Assembly (NCBI RefSeq): GCF_022678645.1
Contig: NZ_JALBWV010000009.1
Coordinates: 124,001 to 188,000 of the forward strand
Reading direction: 5' to 3'
Source of the DNA: Saccharopolyspora soli
GTDB lineage: Bacteria > Actinomycetota > Actinomycetes > Mycobacteriales > Pseudonocardiaceae
DNA length: 64,000 bases
Made by a program: the position numbers and the translations under genes. The notes under the pieces were generated by a model. That model was not told the origin of the DNA, searched no databases, and worked only from the letters and a program-made list of their open reading frames with translations. This document shows, piece by piece, positions 54,095 to 64,000 of this stretch (the stretch's first letter is position 1; every line of letters begins with the position of its first letter).

Positions 54095-54945
54095 TCGAGT
54101 TCAGCGAGTTCAACTACGCCTACCCGACCAGCACCGCACCGGTGTTGCGAGACATCGCGGTGGCCATCCCGGAAGGCCAGGTGTGCGGGCTGGTCGGTCC
54201 CAGCGGGGCGGGCAAGTCGACGCTGGCCTACGCCGCGGCGGGGCTCATCCCGCACGCGCTGGGCGGCGAGTTCACCGGGAACGTCACCACCGCCGGGCGG
54301 GTGGTCGCCGACACGCCGCTGGCGGAGGTGGTCACCGAGGTCGGCCTGGTGCTGCAGAACCCGTTCAACCAGATCTCCGGCGCCAAGTACACCGTCCGGG
54401 AGGAACTGGCCTTCGGGCTGGAGAACCTCGGTGTGGCGCGGGCGGAAATGGTCACCCGGATCGACGGGATGCTGGAGCGGCTGCAGATCACGCATCTCGC
54501 GGACCGCTCGCCGTACGAGCTCTCCGGTGGACAGCAACAACTCGTCGCCCTGGCCACGGTGTTGGTGATGCAGCCGCGGGTGCTGGTGCTCGACGAGCCC
54601 ACCTCGCAACTCGACCCGGCGGGCAGCCGCCTGGTGTTCACGGCCCTGGACGAACTGCGCGACACCGGCATCACGGTGCTGCTGGTCGAGCACAAGCTGG
54701 AACAGCTCGCGGAGTACGCCGACCGGTTGCTGGTGCTCATCGACGGTTCGATCCGGCTGGACGGCCCGCCCGAGCAGGTGCTGGCCGATCCACGGGTGCC
54801 GGAGTGGGGTGTCGGCACGACGCGTTTCACCGATGCGGCGCGCCGCGCCGCGGAACTCGGGCGCTGGCCGACCGAACGGCCCCTGCCGGTCACGCTTCCG
54901 GCCGCGGTCGCCGGTTTCACCGAATCGCTGGGAGACGCCGGATGA
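54091..54945 (+). CDS. ECF transporter ATPase (A)
   Basis: 284 aa. ABC domain with Walker A GPSGAGKST, the Q-loop in LQNPFNQI, signature LSGGQQQLVALA, Walker B VLVLDEPTSQLD and the switch His in LLVEHKLEQLAEYADR. The C-terminal tail of about 55 residues is typical. The GTG overlaps the T gene stop. Confidence 0.92.
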   Translation: MIEFSEFNYAYPTSTAPVLRDIAVAIPEGQVCGLVGPSGAGKSTLAYAAAGLIPHALGGEFTGNVTTAGRVVADTPLAEVVTEVGLVLQNPFNQISGAKYTVREELAFGLENLGVARAEMVTRIDGMLERLQITHLADRSPYELSGGQQQLVALATVLVMQPRVLVLDEPTSQLDPAGSRLVFTALDELRDTGITVLLVEHKLEQLAEYADRLLVLIDGSIRLDGPPEQVLADPRVPEWGVGTTRFTDAARRAAELGRWPTERPLPVTLPAAVAGFTESLGDAG

Positions 54946-55736
54946 GCATCGAAATCGAGTCCCTGGTCTACCGCTTCCCCAACGGCGTGACGGCGCTGGA
55001 CGGGGTATCGCTGCGCATCGACGCGGGTGAGCGGGTCGCGATCGCGGGTCAGAACGGTGCGGGGAAGACGACGCTGGTGCGCCACCTCAACGGCATCGTG
55101 AAACCCACCTCGGGCACGGTGACGGTGGACGGCTGGAACACGGCGGACCACAGCACCGCGCAACTGGCGGCCAAGGTCGGCTACCTGTTCCAGAACCCGG
55201 ACCAACAACTGTTCGCCCGAACGGTCCGCCAAGACGTGGAATTCGGCCCGCGAAACCTCGGCTACGCCGACTCCCGCCGCACGGAACTGGTGTCCTGGGC
55301 ATTGGAAGCCACCGGCCTCACTGACCGCGCCGACTCGCACCCCTACGAACTGTCCCTTTCGGACCGCAAAAGAGTAGCCCTAGCAGCGGTCCTGGCGATG
55401 GACACGCCGATCGTAGTGCTGGACGAACCAACAACCGGCCAAGACCACAACGCGGTCGGCAACATAGCGAGCATCATCGCGAACCTCCACGAGCAGGGCA
55501 AAACGGTGGTAGCAATAACCCACGACATGGACTTCTGCGCGGAGAACTTCGACCGAACCATCTTCCTAGCACAGGGCCGGATCATCACCGACGCCCCAAC
55601 CACCGAAGCCTTCACCAAAGACGCAGCGGTGAACGCGGCAGCCCTGGAAAGCCCCCAAATCCTCCGCCTAACCAAAGCCCTATCCCACCCTCCAGCCACC
55701 ACGGTCGACCAGTTCATCGAAAGCACAATGGGCTAG
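54942..55736 (+). CDS. ECF transporter ATPase (A') with divergent signature
   Basis: 264 aa. Walker A GQNGAGKTT, Q-loop LFQNPDQQLFA, Walker B IVVLDEPTTGQD and switch His ITHDMDF are normal. The ABC signature is LSLSDRKRVALA instead of LSGGQ, so only one of the two composite ATP sites may be fully active; similar replacements occur in some actinobacterial and cyanobacterial ECF partners. The 3' quarter of the gene is visibly richer in A and less biased at third positions. The ATG overlaps the A gene stop. Confidence 0.9.
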   Translation: MSIEIESLVYRFPNGVTALDGVSLRIDAGERVAIAGQNGAGKTTLVRHLNGIVKPTSGTVTVDGWNTADHSTAQLAAKVGYLFQNPDQQLFARTVRQDVEFGPRNLGYADSRRTELVSWALEATGLTDRADSHPYELSLSDRKRVALAAVLAMDTPIVVLDEPTTGQDHNAVGNIASIIANLHEQGKTVVAITHDMDFCAENFDRTIFLAQGRIITDAPTTEAFTKDAAVNAAALESPQILRLTKALSHPPATTVDQFIESTMG

Positions 55737-55803
55737 GGGCACCGCCAACGGCCGCCGCCCCGAACGACTCCCGCGTCTTCTCCCCGAAACCAGCCAAACC
55801 GGG

Positions 55804-56442
55804 TCAGACCCTTCGGTTCCAGAATTGGTGTGTCAGGCCGCTTGCTGAGGTCGTTGACTCGATGGTGAAACGATCCTGAACGCCCGCCTGCCCGTCCCAT
55901 ATCGAGACTCCGCCACCGAGCGTGATGGGGACGGTGACGAGGTGCATGAAGTCGATGAGGTCGGCCTGCAGAAACTGCCGGACGGTGGAGGGACCCCCGC
56001 CGATACGAATGTCCTGACCAGGGGCGAGACCTTGAGCGTGTTCGAGTGCGTCCGCGGGAGTCGCATCGAGAAAGTGGAAGCTGGTGCCGTTGTCGAAGGA
56101 GATGGAATCACGAGGGTGGTGGGTGAGCACCACTACGGGGGTGCGGAAGGGCGGTTCGTCGCCCCACCAGCCTCGCCATTGGTCGTCGGTCCACGCGCCG
56201 GTCTGCGGACCGAACTTGCCGCGGCCCATGATTTCGGCTCCGATGCCTTGGCCCCAGGTGCTTGTGAGTGCGCGATCGAGGGTGATCGGGTCATCGACGG
56301 CGTCAACCCCCATGATGACTCGCCCGTCGAAGTGTTCGAACAGCCGCTCGGCGCCCCCGATCGGTGTGTCGAGCGTGATCGTCTCACCTGCGCTGTAGCC
56401 GTCGAGGGAGACGAAGAAGTTGTGTACTCGGGTCTTGGCCAT
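55804..56442 (-). CDS. DHFR-fold reductase (RibD C-terminal-like)
   Basis: 212 aa. Begins KTRVHNFFVSLDGYSAG, the standard start of the RibD_C/DHFR-like family, with IMGRGKFGPQ and IRIGGGPSTVRQFLQADLID in the nucleotide-binding half. The physiological substrate of these single-domain proteins is unknown. GGAGATGGGTGC precedes the ATG. It is divergent from an HxlR gene across a strong dyad, a widespread pairing in actinobacteria, so HxlR control is likely. Confidence 0.88.
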   Translation of the reverse strand: MAKTRVHNFFVSLDGYSAGETITLDTPIGGAERLFEHFDGRVIMGVDAVDDPITLDRALTSTWGQGIGAEIMGRGKFGPQTGAWTDDQWRGWWGDEPPFRTPVVVLTHHPRDSISFDNGTSFHFLDATPADALEHAQGLAPGQDIRIGGGPSTVRQFLQADLIDFMHLVTVPITLGGGVSIWDGQAGVQDRFTIESTTSASGLTHQFWNRRV

Positions 56443-56460
56443 GCACCCATCTCCAGAAAG

Positions 56461-56519
56461 TGATTGCTGTCTGCAACTGGTCTCGGACTCTACAATCAGC
56501 GAGTTGCAAGTTGCAATCA
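56461..56519. promoter_or_regulatory. Nested dyad operator between DHFR-like and HxlR genes
   Basis: Outer arms TGATTGC (56461-56467) and GCAATCA (56513-56519) and inner arms TGCAACT (56472-56478) and AGTTGCA (56502-56508) are all perfect, with equal four-base gaps on both sides. A -10-like TACAAT (56491-56496) lies inside the centre and would serve the HxlR gene. Symmetry this exact suggests two bound HxlR dimers shutting both promoters. Confidence 0.7.
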
Positions 56520-56533
56520 GCCAGGAGGCACGG

Positions 56534-57055
56534 ATGCGTGACGCGCCGCGTTCCGGTTGCGCGATCAACGCTGCAGTGGAGGTCCTCGGTGACCCGTGGA
56601 CGCTGATCGTGCTTCGTGACGTGATCTTTGGTGGACGTCGCCACTTCCGCGATCTGCTGACCCGCAACGACGAGGGCATCGCCTCCAACGTCCTGTCCAG
56701 CCGCCTGCACAAGCTCGTCGATACCGGCCTGCTGACCCGCGACGACGCCGCCCGCGGTCAGAAAGCGACCTATACCCTCACCGAAGCCGGCATCCAGACC
56801 CTCCCGGTCATGGTCGCCCTCGGCGCGTGGGGACTACGCCATCGCCCCACAACTCCAGAGCTCGCGATCCGCGCCCGCATCCTCGCGGATTCCCCTGAAC
56901 TAGTGGCCGAATTCATGGACGAACTGCGCGAGATCCACCTCGGCCTCGCGCGCGCCAACCCGAAACGCCCCACCGCATCCGAGCGGTTGCGGCATGCCTA
57001 CGAGGAAACTGTGCAGTCACAGACCCACCCGGTCGATTTCAGACGGTTCACCTGA
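56534..57055 (+). CDS. HxlR-family transcriptional regulator
   Basis: 173 aa. The family opening is GCAINAAVEVLGDPWTLIVLRDVIFGGRRHFRDLL, here with a Cys near the N-terminus (SGCAIN) as in redox- or aldehyde-sensing members. The winged HTH region is IASNVLSSRLHKLVDTGLLTR. AGGAGG lies six bases before the ATG. It probably represses itself and the divergent reductase gene; a quinone, aldehyde or electrophile inducer is typical for the family but not shown here. Confidence 0.9.
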   Translation: MRDAPRSGCAINAAVEVLGDPWTLIVLRDVIFGGRRHFRDLLTRNDEGIASNVLSSRLHKLVDTGLLTRDDAARGQKATYTLTEAGIQTLPVMVALGAWGLRHRPTTPELAIRARILADSPELVAEFMDELREIHLGLARANPKRPTASERLRHAYEETVQSQTHPVDFRRFT

Positions 57056-57333
57056 AAACCCAACCTTGCACACGCCCTGCCGGGGATTCCACGTCCACAT
57101 CCAGCACCGTCCGATCTGGACGAATTGATCACGCGCACGGCATCCGAGTTTCGTTGGGCCAGCCGCGTGTTGCGTCGCCGTTTGCCATAGGCGCTGGTAG
57201 CTTCGTCGGTGGTTCGAACGAGGAGCTTCTCCCGAGGACTACAACCGCATACGGCACTCAGGCAGGCCCCATTCTGGTCAAACACCGCTGCCAGACCGGT
57301 CCGGGGCCATTGAACAGAGCTGGAGTACATCCG

Positions 57334-58935
57334 ATGCGGCTTCGACTCAAGACGAAACCGGTCGTGTTCGCGGTGTCCATTCTGGTCATCCTCGTCTTCC
57401 TGATCGCGGGGATCGCCGCGACCGACGCTCTGCACCGATTCTTCGAAGCGGTGCAGGAGAGCATTGCGGCGTCCCTGGACTGGTACTACATCCTCGTGGT
57501 CGGCGGTTTTCTCGTATTCGTCGTCTGGCTCGGCGCGAGCCGCTTCAGCCGAATCCGGCTGGGCCCGCCCGACAGTCGGCCGCAGTACCGCTACCTGACG
57601 TGGTTCGCGATGCTTTTCACTGCGGGCATGGGGATCGGATTGGTGTTCTGGGCCGTCGCTGAGCCCTTGTCGCACTTCGCCGATCCGCCGATGGCGGAGC
57701 CAGGTGGAGCCGCGGCACGCACCGAGGCGATGCGGTTCACGTTCTTCCACTGGGGCCTGCACGCCTGGGCGATCTACATCGTGGTGGGCCTCTCGCTCGC
57801 CTACTTCGCCTACCGACATCAGCTCCCATTGTCGATCCGCAGCGCGCTGTACCCGCTGCTCGGCGAACGCATCCATGGCCGATTCGGTGACGCGGTCGAC
57901 ACCTTCGCCGTCTTCGGGACGATGTTCGGCGTCGCCACCTCGCTGGGGTTCGGAGTCCTGCAAGTCAACGCGGGGTTGGCGAGCCTGAATATCCTGCCGC
58001 AGTCGTCGACTGTCCAATTGCTGCTCATCGCGGGAATCACGCTCGCGGCAATCGGCTCATTGCTGCTCGGACTCGACAAGGGCATTCTTCGTTTGTCGGT
58101 AACCAATCTGTGCATCGGCTTGGTCCTCATGATGTTCGTGCTGTTCGCAGGGCCCACCACTGATGTGTTGTCGAGCTTTGTCCAGCAGGTCGGCAACTAT
58201 GTCCAGACGCTGCCGGAGACGACGCTGTGGACGGACGCCGAGGCGCGCACCGGTTGGCAGACAGCGTGGACCATCTTCTACTGGGGATGGTGGATCAGTT
58301 GGGCGCCGTTCGTGGGGATGTTCATCGCTCGGATCTCGCGTGGCCGAACGATCCGCGAGTTCGTCTTCGGCGTACTGCTCGTGCCCGTGGCTTTCACGTT
58401 CTTGTGGCTTGCGATCTTCGGGAACACCGCCTTCTCGGTCGACGCGGCGACCGGCGGCGAACTGTCCGCCAAGGTGGCCGAGGATCCGGCGATCGCGTTG
58501 TTCGGCCTGTTCGGCGAACTGCCGCTCACGACGATTACGACCGCACTCGCGATTCTGCTCGTAGCGCTGTACTTCGTGACGTCGTCGGATTCGGCATCGT
58601 TGGTCATCGACCTGTTGACCTCGGGAGGCAACACCGATTCGCCGAAGATTCAGCGTGTGTTCTGGGCCGTGCTGGAGGGAGCCGTCGCGGCCGTACTGCT
58701 GCTTGCGGGAGCCGGTGGGCTCCTGGCCCTGCAGACTGCCGCGATCACCACCGCGTTGCCGTTCAGTGTGGTGATGCTCGTGATGTGCTACGGGTTGGTC
58801 CGCGCGCTGTACGCGGACGATCGCCAGGTGCCGCTCGACCGTGTCACGCTCGCCGAACCGCTGCACGAGCGCGTCCCGGAGTGCGAGGATCCCAAGCGAA
58901 GCCCGTTCCGAGACCACGTGCAGGGCTCACCTTGA
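57334..58935 (+). CDS. BCCT-family osmolyte transporter
   Basis: 533 aa from ATG 57334; a longer frame would add 60 residues with no membrane character. Twelve hydrophobic segments. Typical BCCT signatures: WFAMLFTAGMGIGLVFWAVAEP, the Trp-rich FYWGWWISWAPFVGMFIARIS, and SRGRTIREF. These proton- or sodium-coupled carriers take up glycine betaine, choline or carnitine. The soluble N-terminal part is short, and the cytosolic C-terminal tail of about 45 residues could sense osmotic state. It stands alone, with a 278-base gap before it and a terminator behind. Confidence 0.92.
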   Translation: MRLRLKTKPVVFAVSILVILVFLIAGIAATDALHRFFEAVQESIAASLDWYYILVVGGFLVFVVWLGASRFSRIRLGPPDSRPQYRYLTWFAMLFTAGMGIGLVFWAVAEPLSHFADPPMAEPGGAAARTEAMRFTFFHWGLHAWAIYIVVGLSLAYFAYRHQLPLSIRSALYPLLGERIHGRFGDAVDTFAVFGTMFGVATSLGFGVLQVNAGLASLNILPQSSTVQLLLIAGITLAAIGSLLLGLDKGILRLSVTNLCIGLVLMMFVLFAGPTTDVLSSFVQQVGNYVQTLPETTLWTDAEARTGWQTAWTIFYWGWWISWAPFVGMFIARISRGRTIREFVFGVLLVPVAFTFLWLAIFGNTAFSVDAATGGELSAKVAEDPAIALFGLFGELPLTTITTALAILLVALYFVTSSDSASLVIDLLTSGGNTDSPKIQRVFWAVLEGAVAAVLLLAGAGGLLALQTAAITTALPFSVVMLVMCYGLVRALYADDRQVPLDRVTLAEPLHERVPECEDPKRSPFRDHVQGSP

Positions 58936-58961
58936 CCCGATGAATCCGCTGTTCGCGTGTT

Positions 58962-59014
58962 GAGGTGAGGGGCATCCGTGACCCAGTTACTTGGTCACGG
59001 GTGCCCCTCACCTC
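58962..59014. terminator. Bidirectional terminator between BCCT and gltD
   Basis: GAGGTGAGGGGCA pairs with TGCCCCTCACCTC, and after one base CCGTGACC pairs with GGTCACGG around a nine-base loop: about 21 pairs in all. It lies 26 bases after the BCCT stop and 11 bases beyond the gltD stop, so it can serve both convergent genes. Confidence 0.85.
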
Positions 59015-59025
59015 GAAAGGCGTGG

Positions 59026-60469
59026 TTACGCGATGGGGCGGTCGGTTGGGTGGATTGGGACGGGGAGGACGTTGCGGTTGGTTAGGTAGTGGTCTACTCC
59101 CGCTGCTGCTGAGCGGCCTTCGGCTATCGCCCAGACGATCAGCGATTGGCCTCGGCCCATGTCTCCCGCCGCGAAGACTCCGTCCACACTGGACATGAAG
59201 TGCTCGTCGCGGGCCACGTTGCCTCGCTGGTCCAGCGCCACTCCCAGGTCGTCGAGCAGACCCGCGCGCTCCGGGCCGACGAAGCCCATCGCTAGCAGTA
59301 CCAGCTGCGCTGGCAGTTCCTGCTCGGTGCCCTCCACCGGCTCGAATCCGGCGTCCGTGCGGCGCACCTCCACCAACCGCAGCGCCCGCAGCCGACCCGA
59401 CTCGTCACCCAGGAATTCCTGGGTGTTCACCGAGTACAGGCGCTGGCCGCCCTCCTCGTGCGCCGAGGAGATCCGGTAGATCATCGGGTACGTCGGCCAC
59501 GGGTGCTGCTCGCCGCGCGATTTCGGCGGCATCGGCATGATCTCCAGCTGGGTCACCGACGCCGCGCCCTGCCGGTGCGCGGTGCCGACGCAGTCCGCGC
59601 CGGTGTCACCGCCGCCGATGACGACCACGTGCTTGCCCTCGGCGTCGATCGGCGAGCGCGCCAGGTCGCCCTCCTGCACCTTGTTGGCCCACGGCAGGTA
59701 CTCCATCGCCTGGTGCACGCCGTCCAACGCGCGCCCCGGGACCGGCAGGTCGCGGGCCTGCGTCGCGCCACCGGCGAGCACCACCGCGTCGTACTCGGCG
59801 CGCAACTGCTCCACCGTGACGTCCACGCCCACGTTCACGCCGGGGCGGAATTCGGTGCCCTCGGCCCGCATCTGCCCCAGCCGCCGGTCCAAGCGGCTCT
59901 TCTCCATCTTGAACTCCGGGATGCCGTAGCGCAGCAGTCCGCCGATGCGGTCCGCCCGCTCGTAGACCACCACGCTGTGGCCCACGCGGGTCAGCTGTTG
60001 CGCCGCGGCGAGTCCGGCGGGCCCGGAGCCGACCACCGCGACCTTCTTGCCCGTGCGGGTGCGCGGCAGCTGCGGCTGGACCGAGCCGGTGTCCCAGGCG
60101 CGGTCGATGATCGAGATCTCGACCTGCTTGATGCTGACCGGGTCGTCGTTGATGCCGACCACGCAGGCCGTCTCGCACGGCGCGGGGCACAACGTCCCGG
60201 TGAACTCCGGGAAGTTGTTCGTGGCGTGCAGCCGCTGCGCGGCCTCCGTCCAGTCGTCCCGCCACACCAGGTCGTTCCACTCCGGGATCAGGTTGCCCAG
60301 CGGGCAACCCTGGTGGCAGAACGGGATCCCGCAGTCCATGCAGCGACCGGCCTGCTTCTGCAGCTTGGACTGCTCGAACTCCAGGTAGACCTCGCGCCAG
60401 TCCTTGATGCGCACGTCCACCGGACGACGCTGCGGCACTTCGCGCGGCGTCGTCATGAACCCCTTGGGA

Positions 60470-60477
<8 letters not shown>
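59026..60477 (-). CDS. gltD: Glutamate synthase (NADPH) small subunit
   Basis: 483 aa. The N-terminal half has the two 4Fe-4S ligand sets, C46-x2-C49-x4-C54-x3-C58 and C97-x3-C101-x3-C105. Then come the FAD site [15 protein letters not shown] and the NADPH site [13 protein letters not shown]. It passes electrons from NADPH through FAD and the clusters to GltB. The ATG overlaps the gltB stop by eight bases, so the subunits are coupled. Confidence 0.95.

Positions 60478-64000
<3,523 letters not shown>

Overview
The window is dense, high-GC DNA with short intergenic gaps, GTG/TTG starts and many 1-4 base start/stop overlaps. That style, together with a DUF222-HNH endonuclease gene, a type VII secretion signal protein, an F420-type luciferase-like oxidoreductase, fused-alpha KorAB and GltBD, points to a chromosomal segment of a filamentous actinomycete of the Pseudonocardiales. 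Saccharopolyspora or a close relative is my guess. The genus is inference; I could not run a search. No tRNA, rRNA, CRISPR, prophage or intact insertion sequence was seen.

Layout. 1-12.2 kb (all minus strand): an exopolysaccharide or capsule-type locus. It has a polysaccharide deacetylase, nucleotide-sugar dehydrogenase, ATP-grasp ligase, FAD-dependent oxidoreductase, polyprenyl-phosphate sugar transferase, two GT4 glycosyltransferases (one cut by the window edge), an NAD-dependent epimerase, a GH18-like protein, a processive GT2 synthase and an orphan LuxR-type response regulator. 12.3-18.6 kb: a YtcJ-like amidohydrolase behind an operator-overlapped promoter, the korAB ferredoxin oxidoreductase, and an HSL-type esterase. 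18.7-20.4 kb: a small lower-GC type VII secretion cassette with a truncated effector. 20.5-28.2 kb: one translationally coupled operon for an oligopeptide-type ABC transporter, a CocE/NonD hydrolase and a TetR regulator, with a flavoprotein disulfide reductase gene facing it. 29.8-31 kb: a PAS-PAS-GGDEF protein. 31-35.9 kb: an IclR, OPT transporter, M29 aminopeptidase and S33 peptidase operon, a second peptide-use unit. 36-37.4 kb: an internally deleted DUF222-HNH gene beside a 0.5 kb tract that is almost only C and A on the plus strand.

37.4-48.5 kb: two acyl-CoA catabolic operons. The first holds AtuA-family, phosphotransferase, acyl-CoA ligase and crotonase genes plus a broken SMP-30 gene. 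The second holds crotonase, thioesterase, acyl-CoA ligase and LLM oxidoreductase genes. TetR and LysR genes flank them. 48.6-50.4 kb: two convergent paralogous LysR genes. 50.4-52.3 kb: a repeat-bearing, degraded stretch and a lytic transglycosylase with a proline-rich tail. 52.5-55.7 kb: a complete ECF transporter (S, T, A, A'). 55.8-57.1 kb: a DHFR-fold reductase divergent from its likely HxlR repressor across a nested dyad. 57.3-58.9 kb: a BCCT osmolyte transporter. 59-64 kb: gltD and the 3' part of gltB, separated from the BCCT gene by a strong bidirectional terminator.

The most interesting candidates are the polysaccharide locus, whose ATP-grasp and FAD tailoring enzymes are unusual for a plain glycan cluster; the AtuA-family operon, which lacks the usual geranyl-CoA carboxylase genes; the C/A-only tract; the dispersed ~50 bp repeat; and several clean operator palindromes.
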